A DNA stretch of 64,000 nucleotides from Desulfococcaceae bacterium HSG9. Its GTDB lineage: Bacteria > Desulfobacterota > Desulfobacteria > Desulfobacterales > JAUCGF01. Within the stretch, counting starts at the first letter, position 1; each line of letters begins with the position of its first letter. This document shows, in pieces, positions 34,298 to 43,379 of the stretch. The translations under genes were made by a program, and so were the position numbers. The DNA is taken from NCBI GenBank assembly GCA_030378005.1, contig JAUCGF010000077.1:1-64000 (forward strand), in the 5' to 3' direction. The notes beneath the pieces are model-generated. The model was not told where the DNA came from. It ran no database searches and saw only the letters and a program-made list of their open reading frames with translations.

Positions 34298-35848
34298 CTA
34301 TTTCGGATATCCTGTTATTTCCCTGATTTGTGAATATAAAGGCTCAAGGGCTTTGTACATCTTTGCATAAACCCGCGAGTACAATTCTTGGTAAATTTTT
34401 ACATTTTCCCGATCCGGTTCAAAGGTTTGTTTGATTTGAACCATGCCGGTTACAGCCTCATCAAGATTTTTATATAATCCAAGTCCCTTTGCCGTGATAA
34501 CAGCCGCACCTAGTCCTGAAGTTTCATGGGTGCGGCCTTTGACCATGGGCAGGTTGAATATGTCAGCCGTGATTTTGCAAATTTCATCACTTTGGGAAGC
34601 GCCACCTGACACGGCTGCTTTTTCAACCTTTACGCCGCCCTTTTTCTGGATTCTTTCCATGCCCTCGCAAAGAGCAAAGCCAAGCCCTTCAATGACGGCC
34701 CGGTATATATGGTCTTTGGTATGCACATCACCAAAACCGATCATGGCTCCTTTGGCATCAGGATGATCAAGCCCCGGCCCCCAGTATGGCTGCACCACAA
34801 GCCCCATTGCGCCGGGTTTAGTTTTTTCAAGGCATTTGTTTAATACCTCTTCTACCCGGATTCCCATCTTTTGGGCCTGCTCTGTTTCCTTATGGGCAAA
34901 CTCGTTCTTAAACCAGGTAATCATCCAGAATCCCCTAAAAATCTCAACTTCGGGGTTGTAGTATCCCGGCACAGGCGCAGGATAGGCCGGCATAAATCTG
35001 ATGGGTTCAAAATATTTTTCAGATGTGGTCTGCACGGTTGCGGTAGTGCCAAAACTCAAACTGACCATGCACTGATCGAGCACTCCGGCTCCCAGGGTTT
35101 CACATCCTTTGTCAGACCCGCACGCAATCACAGGAATGCCTTTTTTTATGCCGATGGCCTTAAAAGCCTCTGATGTGATTTCACCGATTAATTCTCCGGG
35201 TGATACCAGTTTCACGAGTTTCTCCGGCTCAATCGGGAAAAGCATCCGTGACAATTGATATTTTTTAGCCCAAGCCTGCTTTTTATAATCAAAGGGAAGA
35301 TACCCGATCTGGGAGGCGGTCGAATCGGTAAAATTATGGGTCAGTTTGTAGTTTAAAAACCCTGAAATCTGCATATATTTATGGGTTTTATCCCATAAAT
35401 CCGGCTGATTTTGCATAATCCAATTGCATTTGGCCTGGGACTGGATATCAAAGGCTTTTTTTTCAAGTCTTAAAAGCCTAAGCCCCCAGTTCAAAGGGCC
35501 GGATTTTCCGAATACAGGTTCTGCTTTTCTTTGGTCCAGCCAAATCACAGCAGGCCGTAAAGGCCGGCCTTTTTTATCTACATTAATCATGCTGGCCCGT
35601 TGGGTTGTCACCCCGACCCCTGCGACAGATTCAAAAAATTGCGGTGCGGATGCTTTCAGATTCAAACAGGCTTTGATAAGACTTTCCCAGTACAGTTCCG
35701 GGTACTGCTCGGCCCACCCGGGGTGTTTGCTGAAATACGGTTTATACTCTGCCTGAACCTTTGCCAGAAGTTCTCCTTTAAGAGAAAAAAGAAGCGCCCG
35801 AAGGCTCTGGGTTCCGCAATCAATGGCAAGAATAGTTTTTTCGTTCAA
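34298..35848 (-). CDS. FGGY-family carbohydrate kinase
   Basis: The 516-residue kinase of the xylulokinase/glycerol kinase superfamily. N-terminal phosphate-binding AIDCGTQSLRALLF is followed by a central GVGVTTQRAS and the catalytic-region VIWLDQRK. The C-terminal AVSGGASQSDEICKITADIFNLPM is the second FGGY signature region. Start is TTG 35848, since no ATG or GTG is in frame nearby. The substrate could be a pentulose, another polyol or glycerol. No transporter gene is directly adjacent. Confidence 0.88.
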   Translation of the reverse strand: MNEKTILAIDCGTQSLRALLFSLKGELLAKVQAEYKPYFSKHPGWAEQYPELYWESLIKACLNLKASAPQFFESVAGVGVTTQRASMINVDKKGRPLRPAVIWLDQRKAEPVFGKSGPLNWGLRLLRLEKKAFDIQSQAKCNWIMQNQPDLWDKTHKYMQISGFLNYKLTHNFTDSTASQIGYLPFDYKKQAWAKKYQLSRMLFPIEPEKLVKLVSPGELIGEITSEAFKAIGIKKGIPVIACGSDKGCETLGAGVLDQCMVSLSFGTTATVQTTSEKYFEPIRFMPAYPAPVPGYYNPEVEIFRGFWMITWFKNEFAHKETEQAQKMGIRVEEVLNKCLEKTKPGAMGLVVQPYWGPGLDHPDAKGAMIGFGDVHTKDHIYRAVIEGLGFALCEGMERIQKKGGVKVEKAAVSGGASQSDEICKITADIFNLPMVKGRTHETSGLGAAVITAKGLGLYKNLDEAVTGMVQIKQTFEPDRENVKIYQELYSRVYAKMYKALEPLYSQIREITGYPK

Positions 35849-36381
35849 AGCATGGTCTCTTGTTTATGAATCTATGGATCGAGGAAGTTATGTCGTCCCT
35901 GATCCTTATCACATCATTTTTCCATTGCCAAGACCGCTGACAAATATTTTTAATTCTTGCTATCAATTCTGGTGTTTGCTATTTAAAAAATGTCATTCGT
36001 AGCGGCTTCAGGTACTCTTATCCAAGCTTTACAAACAATCGAATAAACCCGGACAAATAAATAAACATGCGAATTTTAATGCTTACATTGGCTTTATGCC
36101 TTTATCCTGTTGCAGTATTTACAGTTCTGGCAAGGAAAAAATCAGCTTTTAATCAGCCGGCGCAAATATAATTTACTTCAGAAAAATATTTTTATTGATA
36201 CGGTTGCCTACACAGAAATGATGGATCGTGAAGAAACCCTGGAATAGTGAAAACATACCCTCAAAATTCAGTATATTGTCGGGCCCGGCGGAAAGATTTT
36301 TTCGGTTTTTCACACATATCCCGGTGGTGTCGGTGACTTTACCGTATATAAAGACAGGAAGAACAGAGGCCGTTATCTGCT
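35849..36381. other. Intergenic region with decayed frames
   Basis: No intact gene is visible. A 34-codon frame at 36067-36171 (MRILMLTLALCLYPVAVF...) looks like a truncated signal or transmembrane segment. An open stretch around 36209-36415 has coding-like composition but no start and no recognised family. Together with the kinase tail at 36382 it suggests a decayed sensor gene. Confidence 0.35.
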
Positions 36382-36507
36382 TTGAAAATCTCGGCCATAA
36401 GGACTGATCCGAAAGACTCAAACTCGGTTATTGCCCGTATTCGGGAACATGATAAACCCTTAACCGACGCTCTGGCCGGGCTGGTCAAAACGTATTATTT
36501 TGATATT
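36382..36507 (+). pseudogene. C-terminal tail of a hybrid histidine kinase
   Basis: The frame reads ISAIRTDPKDSNSVIARIRE and then DKPLTDALAGLVKTYYFDII. This resembles the extreme C-terminus of REC/Hpt-type hybrid kinases (compare the ...LVKNYRFD... ends of such proteins). It is cut exactly where the 15-bp terminal repeat of the element at 36508 begins. Upstream catalytic domains are missing. Confidence 0.45.
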
Positions 36508-36598
36508 ATCAGTAGATGGAAAATGCCTGAAGATACGACATGGAGCGCAAAAATCGCTGCGCTTGATTTTTGCGCTCCCGAACTTTCCATCTACTGAT
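36508..36598. mobile_element. MITE-like element, 15-bp terminal repeats (copy 2)
   Basis: A 91-bp element with the same exact termini atcagtagatggaaa/tttccatctactgat as 26391-26545, and both copies share the next bases aatgcctgaa. Its core ggagcgcaaaaatc/gatttttgcgctcc is a perfect 14-bp inverted repeat around nine bases. It interrupts the kinase remnant. Confidence 0.8.
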
Positions 36599-36630
36599 TA
36601 TGCAAGAATTGTTAGAAGATGTTTATAAAA

Positions 36631-36661
36631 AAATCGGATTTTTTTAGAAAATCCGATTTCT
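36631..36661. repeat. aaatcggg palindrome family, copy 4
   Basis: This copy reads aaatcggat...atccgattt, with G-to-A on the left arm and C-to-T on the right. It keeps pairing while differing from the consensus gggt/accc. It lies 22 bases before the hybrid kinase start, ahead of its GGAGG. Confidence 0.85.
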
Positions 36662-36682
36662 CAGAGGAGGATTAAATTTATT

Positions 36683-39052
36683 ATGAATATGTATGACATA
36701 CCCAAAGGAAATATTCAGATTGTGGACGACGTTCCGGAAAATTTGGATGTCCTGTCAGCATTGCTCATCAAAAAAGGCTTCGATGTGCGCATTGCGATGA
36801 ATGGCAAACTCGCGTTGCAATCCATTCATGCGCATAAGCCGGATTTGATTTTGTTGGATATCATGATGCCCGGTATGTCCGGATTTGATGTATGCGAGCG
36901 ACTCAAAGCAGATGAGCGGACCCGCGACATACCGGTGATTTTTATCAGCGCTTTTGATAATACGTTCGACAAGGTGAAAAGTTTTATGCTTGGCGGAGTG
37001 GATTACATCACCAAACCATTCCAGGCGGAAGAGGTGTTGGCCCGGGTGACTGCGCATATTAAACTGAGAAACATGCAGAAGCGTCTTGAGGATCAAAATC
37101 TTCAGCTCATAGATGAAATTGATGAACGCAAAAGAGCGGAAGAAAAACTTAAAAAACTTTCCAACGCCGTGGAACAGAGCGCCAGTTCTATTGTCATCAC
37201 CGATATTGACGGATCGATTGAGTATGTAAATCCGGCTTTTTGCAAAACAACGGGATATTCATATAAAGAAGCCATTGGAAAGAATCCGAGGATATTGAAA
37301 TCAGGTAAACATTCTCCTGAATTCTATCATAAAATGTGGAAGATACTCGATAACGGCTCTGTATGGAAAGGCGAAATAATCAATAAACGTAAAAACGGTA
37401 AACTATATTGGGAACATGTCACTATTTCACCGGTAAAAAACAGGGGGGGCGACACAACTCATTATGTGACTGTCAAAGATGATATCACTTGGCGTAAAAA
37501 GGCTGAAGCCGAAAAAATCCGTCTGCTTGAAGAAGCCCGCAAAGCCCGTACCGAAGCAGAAAAAGCGAATCGCGCCAAGAGTGAATTTCTGGCCAATATG
37601 TCCCATGATATACGCACACCTATGAACGCGATTTTGGGATTTACGGAACTGCTTGCCGACCAGATCACCGATTCCACGCAAAAAGCTTGGATCAAGGCTG
37701 TTCAAGCCGGAGGCAAAAGCCTGCTTACCTTGATAAATGACATACTGGATTTGTCCAAGATTGAATCCGGTAAATTCGAAATCAACCTGGAACCGGTCAA
37801 TATAAGAGATTTGGCTGATGAACTCGCGCGGATTTTCCAAGTACAGATTGAACAAAAGGCGCTCGGCTTTATCGTTGAGATCGCTCCGGATGTTCCCCGG
37901 GGTCTGATGTTGGATGAAACACGACTGCGGCAGGTGCTGTTTAATCTGATTGGTAATGCTGTCAAGTTTACGGATCAAGGTGAAATCAGGCTGACAGTCA
38001 CGACAGGTGTGCCGCCGGCCGCAAAAGGCCGCTACGATATTCTGATCACAGTGGCGGACACCGGCATTGGGATTCCGGCCGACGATCAGCAGCTAATCTT
38101 TGATCCTTTCAGGCAGAGGAATGGGCAAAAATTCGGCAAATATGGCGGTACGGGTTTGGGACTGACCATCTCGTTGCGGCTGGTAAAAGCGATGAACGGT
38201 GGCATGACTCTCCAAAGTGTGCCGGGCCAAGGCAGTGCTTTTAAGATCACGCTTCGCGATATAGCTGTGACTGATACCATTGCCAAACCGAAAAATAAGT
38301 CAACAGAATGCTTTGAAGACAAAACATTTGCCAACGCTACCATTCTTGTGGCTGATGACGTTGATACTAACCGTAATCTGATCAAAGCCTTTTTTGATGA
38401 TATGACGGATATTGATATAATCGAAGCTGAAAACGGTGCCGAGGCTGTTTCTCTAACTGAACAGAGACAACCCGATATTATCCTGATGGACATTAAAATG
38501 CCTGTCATGGACGGGTATCAGGCAATCAAACGGATTAAAGCGATAGAGCATTTAAAATCTGTTCCCATAATTGCCGTAACCGCTTCGGCCATGAAACAAG
38601 AGGATAAAAAAATAAAATTGGCCGGTTTTGACGCCTATATCACCAAACCACTCCGCATATCTGATCTGTTTTATCAATTGGCGCGCTTTCTGCCATGTTT
38701 CGAGCAAAAAAACCAAACGGAAGAAAAATCACCCGCAAGCGAACCTGTTGAAATAACGCCTGAAACTCAGGCAAAATTGCCTGAAATTATTTTTCAACTG
38801 GAAAATGATTTCATGTCGGAATGGGAAACGATTCGCAAAACCGAAATTTTCGACGATATGGCTGAATTTGCCATTCGGATACGTGATTTTGCTGAAAGCC
38901 ACTCACTCGCAATGCTGATGAAATTTGGCTGTGACCTCATCGTTCATGTTGAAAATTTTGATATTGATAATATTGATGCTACCCTGGATGCTTATCCTGA
39001 ATTGCTTCAAAAATTAAAGCGTTTAAAAATAAGTGATGAAGATCGGCGTTAA
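36683..39052 (+). CDS. Hybrid sensor kinase REC-PAS-HisKA-HATPase-REC
   Basis: The 789-residue soluble protein. REC1 spans about 8-125 (phospho-acceptor Asp59 in LLDIMMPG), with a coiled linker at 128-158. PAS/PAC is at 158-275 (SIVITDIDGSIEYVNPAF), and HisKA has His308 in NMSHDIRTPMNAI. HATPase is at about 410-525 (N box FNLIGNAVKF, G1 DTGIGIP, G2 GGTGLGLTIS). REC2 is at about 548-668 (Asp603). A C-terminal helical tail at about 690-789 ends DAYPELLQKLKR. No transmembrane helix is present, so the input is cytoplasmic or comes from the first REC. GAGGAGGATTAAA precedes the start. A related REC-kinase follows after 45 bases. Confidence 0.93.
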   Translation: MNMYDIPKGNIQIVDDVPENLDVLSALLIKKGFDVRIAMNGKLALQSIHAHKPDLILLDIMMPGMSGFDVCERLKADERTRDIPVIFISAFDNTFDKVKSFMLGGVDYITKPFQAEEVLARVTAHIKLRNMQKRLEDQNLQLIDEIDERKRAEEKLKKLSNAVEQSASSIVITDIDGSIEYVNPAFCKTTGYSYKEAIGKNPRILKSGKHSPEFYHKMWKILDNGSVWKGEIINKRKNGKLYWEHVTISPVKNRGGDTTHYVTVKDDITWRKKAEAEKIRLLEEARKARTEAEKANRAKSEFLANMSHDIRTPMNAILGFTELLADQITDSTQKAWIKAVQAGGKSLLTLINDILDLSKIESGKFEINLEPVNIRDLADELARIFQVQIEQKALGFIVEIAPDVPRGLMLDETRLRQVLFNLIGNAVKFTDQGEIRLTVTTGVPPAAKGRYDILITVADTGIGIPADDQQLIFDPFRQRNGQKFGKYGGTGLGLTISLRLVKAMNGGMTLQSVPGQGSAFKITLRDIAVTDTIAKPKNKSTECFEDKTFANATILVADDVDTNRNLIKAFFDDMTDIDIIEAENGAEAVSLTEQRQPDIILMDIKMPVMDGYQAIKRIKAIEHLKSVPIIAVTASAMKQEDKKIKLAGFDAYITKPLRISDLFYQLARFLPCFEQKNQTEEKSPASEPVEITPETQAKLPEIIFQLENDFMSEWETIRKTEIFDDMAEFAIRIRDFAESHSLAMLMKFGCDLIVHVENFDIDNIDATLDAYPELLQKLKRLKISDEDRR

Positions 39053-39097
39053 AATATTTAAACCACAATAAAGCTTAAAACTTGAAGGAGAAAAAAA

Positions 39098-40207
39098 ATG
39101 AATCAAAGTAATCATCAGGCTAATGTTCTAATTGTTGATGATGTTACGCGCAATATACAAATTATCTCTGCTATTTTAAAGCCCGAAGGATATAAAATAG
39201 CATTTGCACGCAGTGGTGAAGCCGCTCTGGAGCGGGTGAAAGATATTCCGTTTGATTTGATTCTGCTGGATATCATGATGCCCGGCATAGATGGTTACGA
39301 AACATGCCGGCGTTTGAAAAATGACCCCCTTTACGCAAGCGAAATTCAAGAGATACCCGTGATTTTCCTGACAGCCAAAACAGATCCCGACAGTGTTGTC
39401 AAAGGGTTTGACATCGGTGCTGTGGATTATATTACCAAACCGTTCCGTGCATCTGAACTCCTGGCAAGAGTGAAAACCCATTTGAAACTGAAATTCGCCC
39501 TGGAGGACTTACAGGAAGCCAATGCCGCCAAAGACAGATTCTTCTCAATCATTGCGCATGACCTCAAAGGCCCGTTTAATTCTTTATTAGGATATTCAGA
39601 TTTTTTGCTGAATTATTGGGAAAATTATACGAATGAAAAAAGGAAAAATTTTGTCAAGACAATAAATCAACAAAGCAACCGATTGTTTCGAATGCTGGAA
39701 AACCTGTTGAATTGGTCAAGAATGCAGCTTGGTAAAATGGAACATCAACCTGCGAAGATTAAGCTGTATCTTCTAAGCGAACCTAATTTATTGCTGCTTA
39801 AACCCCAGGCGGAAAAGAAAAAGATCAAATTATACTCCGACATTGATAAGGATACATCGGCCTACGGTGACAGCAACATGATTTCAACGGTCATTCGCAA
39901 CTTGATATCAAACGCTATCAAATTTACACATCCGAAGGGTGAAATACGCATAACTTGCCAGGAAGATGGTGATTTTCGAAAAATTACCGTGTCTGACACC
40001 GGTATCGGTATCGCAGATGAAAATATTGTCAAGCTATTCAGAATAGACGGGCATTTTTCAACTTACGGTACTGAAAAGGAATCGGGTACAGGGTTAGGGC
40101 TGATTCTGTGCAAGGAATTTGTGGAGAAAAACGGTGGAAAACTCTGGGTTGAAAGCGAAGAGGGCAAGGGGAGCAAGTTCAGCTTTACCGTTCCATGTTT
40201 TAAGTGA
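39098..40207 (+). CDS. Response regulator-histidine kinase fusion
   Basis: The 369-residue soluble protein. REC is at about 8-125 (Asp58 in LLDIMMPG, conserved ITKPF Lys). HisKA has His154 (SIIAHDLKGPFNSLLGYS), and HATPase is at about 245-368 (N box RNLISNAIKF, DTGIGIAD, GTGLGLILC). A REC input driving a kinase output suggests an intermediate relay node, likely accepting phosphate from the preceding hybrid kinase. A GAAGGAG lies before the ATG. Both genes probably form one operon. Confidence 0.93.
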   Translation: MNQSNHQANVLIVDDVTRNIQIISAILKPEGYKIAFARSGEAALERVKDIPFDLILLDIMMPGIDGYETCRRLKNDPLYASEIQEIPVIFLTAKTDPDSVVKGFDIGAVDYITKPFRASELLARVKTHLKLKFALEDLQEANAAKDRFFSIIAHDLKGPFNSLLGYSDFLLNYWENYTNEKRKNFVKTINQQSNRLFRMLENLLNWSRMQLGKMEHQPAKIKLYLLSEPNLLLLKPQAEKKKIKLYSDIDKDTSAYGDSNMISTVIRNLISNAIKFTHPKGEIRITCQEDGDFRKITVSDTGIGIADENIVKLFRIDGHFSTYGTEKESGTGLGLILCKEFVEKNGGKLWVESEEGKGSKFSFTVPCFK

Positions 40208-40287
40208 GAGGTGATTTTGATAAAAGAATATACCAAAAATAAAGGTATCATTCATGTTCCGGCTTACACTTTTATCGGATTTCAATA

Positions 40288-40340
40288 TCAGGTGTCAGGA
40301 ATGCGGCGGGCTACCGTGAAACCCGAACACTGACACCTGA
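40288..40340. repeat. caggtgtcag inverted repeat
   Basis: tcaggtgtcag and ctgacacctga are exact complements around 31 bases. It lies between the convergent REC-kinase and sulfatase-fold genes and may end transcription from either side. The same word occurs in direct repeats at 54801-54838. Confidence 0.8.
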
Positions 40341-40407
40341 TTTTCAATCTAAAGCGCTTTCACTCGGCTTTGAAAATATACAGCAAGCTCTTTTTCATGA
40401 TTCTTCC

Positions 40408-41814
40408 CTAAATACGCAATTCCGAACGCGGTTTTAAAAGATACTCCGCGACATCAGTGTCTTGCATAAATTTGATCAATATTTGATGCAGTTTTTCGGC
40501 AACGTCCTTGCGGTCGGCAACGATGTTATGTTGTTGCTCTGGATCCGCTGACAGGTCGAACAGCTTTGATTCCCCCGCATCCGGGCTGTAAAGCAAAGAG
40601 AAATTTCCGGAAGTGACCGTTGTCACAGTTGAAACTTTGAGCATACGAAGAAAATTGTCCACCGACCTGACAGGGTCGCCAGGGTTGGCAAACGGTATGC
40701 TGCTGATGACGAATTCGCGACCGTCGAGTGACGGATCACTTATCTTTGGCAGAAGCGATTGGCCTTGGATATACGCGGGTGGCTCACAACCCATAATTTC
40801 AAGAACAGTGGGCATCACATCAACCGCGGACGTAAGTTGATCATAGTTTCCTGATGACTGGCCGGGGATGTGTATGAGCAGGGGAATCTTTATGATTTCT
40901 TCGAACAGAGGCGAATAAGACCATATTCCGTCTTCACCTTGCTTATCCCAGTCATCAAGGGTCGGATATTTCCCATCAGAGCCGATTTCATAGACCATTT
41001 TACCGAACAGACCGCCGTGTTCTCCGAAGTAGAATCCGTGGTCTGAGGTAAAAATAACAGCCGTTTTGTCCATCAGCCCCATGTTTTCAACTCGTTTTAG
41101 AAGATAGCCCAGCCAAGTGTCAACCATTGTGATTTCACCGCAATATGCAGCGTGTGCTTTTTTCAATCTTTCCTCAGTGAACCCGTGAACATCTTGCCAA
41201 TGCCCATAGATCGGTTCGATTATTTCACCATCATACCCCGGATGGTAGTGTTCGGTGTAATAGGCCGGAGCGTCCCAAGGTTCATGCGGGTCCCAAGTGT
41301 CGATATACAGAAAAAAATTTTCCTTATAATGGCGCTCCAGCCATTGCGCAGCTTTAATAAACGTTTGAGGCGCATTATAATCGGATTCATAGCGCCATGC
41401 CGCGCGAATATCCTGGGACTCATGGCGTCCGTCTTTCAACTTTTTGGCCCCCGATCCTTCCTGGCCGGCATTCATAAAAAAGCTTTTAAAACCTCTGTCG
41501 TAATTCATACCGTCGCGTAAATAAAACGGTGTATCCACAACCGCCGCGGTATGAATTCCTTTTTCCGATAAGATTTCCGGCAGAGTCGTTACTTCCGGGG
41601 GCAGGGGCGACCACCCCATAAACGACATGGTCCAGCGTCCGGTAAAATGATCAGCCCGCGTGGGCATGGTTGGAAACCCGGCGGCATAATGCTTATCAAA
41701 CCGAATCGATTTGGCCGATAGACTATCCAGAGAAGGTGTCCGAATTCGTTTATTGCCATAAGCTCCGATATGGTCTTGCCGAAATGAGTCTGAAGTTATC
41801 CAGATAACATTCAT
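40408..41814 (-). CDS. Sulfatase-fold hydrolase with Thr nucleophile site
   Basis: The 468-residue protein is an alkaline phosphatase/sulfatase superfamily member. Metal-site segments are ITSDSFRQDHIGAYG at the N-terminus and FTSDHGFYFGEHG in the middle, near residue 265. The activation motif that should read C/S-x-P-x-R is T49-M-P-T-R53 (GFPTMPTRADHFTG). There is thus no residue for formylglycine formation, and Thr could act directly, as in phosphodiesterase relatives. No signal peptide is visible from ATG 41814, so it is probably cytoplasmic. The frame extends 29 codons upstream without a good ribosome site. Reaction on a phosphate or phosphonate ester is an inference. Confidence 0.85.
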   Translation of the reverse strand: MNVIWITSDSFRQDHIGAYGNKRIRTPSLDSLSAKSIRFDKHYAAGFPTMPTRADHFTGRWTMSFMGWSPLPPEVTTLPEILSEKGIHTAAVVDTPFYLRDGMNYDRGFKSFFMNAGQEGSGAKKLKDGRHESQDIRAAWRYESDYNAPQTFIKAAQWLERHYKENFFLYIDTWDPHEPWDAPAYYTEHYHPGYDGEIIEPIYGHWQDVHGFTEERLKKAHAAYCGEITMVDTWLGYLLKRVENMGLMDKTAVIFTSDHGFYFGEHGGLFGKMVYEIGSDGKYPTLDDWDKQGEDGIWSYSPLFEEIIKIPLLIHIPGQSSGNYDQLTSAVDVMPTVLEIMGCEPPAYIQGQSLLPKISDPSLDGREFVISSIPFANPGDPVRSVDNFLRMLKVSTVTTVTSGNFSLLYSPDAGESKLFDLSADPEQQHNIVADRKDVAEKLHQILIKFMQDTDVAEYLLKPRSELRI

Positions 41815-41946
41815 TGTTTTACATTCCTCTATGTTTGGGTGACATGGTAAAGGAACAAAATAATTTTGAAACAGGGGCTGATATACCGTTACAAATTGCA
41901 ACGCTGGTGAACGATTTACAAAGGGGCGTTATTTCATTCCTGATCC

Positions 41947-43188
41947 TTAATGCCTGAAAATAACCGGTTTTTCATCCGCATTGATATCAATGCCGACGAA
42001 GTCCCCTGTTTCATAACCCAGTCGTCGCAATTCGTTGACAACTTTGGTATGATTTTCATTCAGCCAATAGACCGACCATAAAGGGTAGCGCACCGTATCG
42101 ATGCCGTAGGCGTCATGGCTGCAAAGATTCAGGCGAATTTTATCTCTGGCGATGATGGTGTCGGCTTCATTTAAAAAGTCATCCACTTCATAGCTATTTT
42201 CGCAAAGAGCTTTGGAAAGTATTTTCTGTAGGTCTGGCGTATCGTCTAAATAGTGGAAAGCGATCTGGCGCAGGTCTTCAGGGACGATAATACACAAACC
42301 GATCACCGCATAGCGATGGTAGCGCAATGCAAATTGTTCCATCTCCTTTTCATAATCGGAGATTGGTGCCAGAATATCTGTAATTTCCGGTGCATCATCT
42401 TTACATCCAAGCACAAAATCTTCGCATTTGCTGATTACGTTTAGTAAAACAGTCTTATTATCCATCACAAAAACAGGCCGTTCCCGATAGCTGCGTCTTT
42501 TTCTGATACGGTGCAGGCCATCCATTTGGATTGACCGGGCGCTTTCCTCCTCTTCGAGCATTTCAATATTGGAAATATCTTTGGCCTGGACAACACACAA
42601 TTCATTTTCTTCTGTTATAATGAATTCGATTTCACATTTGAAGCCCAAATATCGCTGTATATCCTGGGATACTTGCAACAACTCTCGATTAAAGGGGGTT
42701 GTTGTGATATACGGTTCGTTTTGCACCTTACAGCTACGGTCCCGTGAAAAGCCGAATTCCCAGTGATCCCCGATCATTTTGGCCATCACTCTACCCCCCT
42801 CAATAAAAGGCATGATAATTACATTCATCTCATCGGGATCAAGTTCAGGCGCATTATTAAATTTCTGTTGCCTTAAAATGGACAGGCGCTTGGACGTTTT
42901 AGCCAGTTTTATCATTCGTTTGCGGGCATATTTAACGCCGCCGATATCCGCATACGTGTCAATTGAATCAAAAGTGCCTCCTTTATAAAATTCTTCCATA
43001 GGATGGGCGCTTCTGACGATCACCTTATAGTCATATTCATGCTTGTTTTTGCTAAAAAACTGTTCCAACGCTTCAAAATTATCATTACGAAAGTCTTCCG
43101 CCGCAAGATAAACAAAATCAGGCACATTAAAATCACCTTGTTTGAGCTTTATCAATAGCTCCGCTTTTTGAGGAAATTGGGCTTTCAT
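41947..43188 (-). CDS. PEP-synthase-type ATP-grasp protein, domain alone
   Basis: The 413-residue protein resembles the N-terminal ATP-binding domain of PEP synthase/pyruvate phosphate dikinase. It shows VIVRSAHPMEEFYKGGTFDSIDTY (compare VRSSA...SFAGxxxT), MNVIIMPFIEGGRVMAKMI, and CEIEFIITEENELCVVQAKDIS, where the ADP-binding P(x)DIEW/QxRP strand sits. The phospho-His swivel and PEP barrel are absent, and the C-terminal about 190 residues match nothing I recognise. Start ATG 43188 is chosen over an upstream frame. It may act with the swivel-containing 59732 protein or be an independent ATP-grasp ligase. Confidence 0.65.
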   Translation of the reverse strand: MKAQFPQKAELLIKLKQGDFNVPDFVYLAAEDFRNDNFEALEQFFSKNKHEYDYKVIVRSAHPMEEFYKGGTFDSIDTYADIGGVKYARKRMIKLAKTSKRLSILRQQKFNNAPELDPDEMNVIIMPFIEGGRVMAKMIGDHWEFGFSRDRSCKVQNEPYITTTPFNRELLQVSQDIQRYLGFKCEIEFIITEENELCVVQAKDISNIEMLEEEESARSIQMDGLHRIRKRRSYRERPVFVMDNKTVLLNVISKCEDFVLGCKDDAPEITDILAPISDYEKEMEQFALRYHRYAVIGLCIIVPEDLRQIAFHYLDDTPDLQKILSKALCENSYEVDDFLNEADTIIARDKIRLNLCSHDAYGIDTVRYPLWSVYWLNENHTKVVNELRRLGYETGDFVGIDINADEKPVIFRH

Positions 43189-43379
43189 TGTATAAATTCC
43201 AAATTTTAAGTTTCGATTTTTTGAATGATACTTTAAACTAAATCTTATATTAGTAGCGAACAACAACTTTTTTTACAATAGAAATTTAATTTTTTTTCTT
43301 GATTTTTTGTAAATAAAACAATTATAATCGAAATTTATTTTTACTTAGAGTCGCCTAATAAAGCTGATATTTTAAAACA

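Noticed and set aside
36067-36171. 34-codon frame as a real small membrane protein
   Set aside because: No good ribosome site, lies in a decayed region and lacks any relative I recognise.
37427-37978. 183-codon minus-strand frame opposite the hybrid kinase
   Set aside because: Overlaps the HisKA/HATPase coding region; no independent support.
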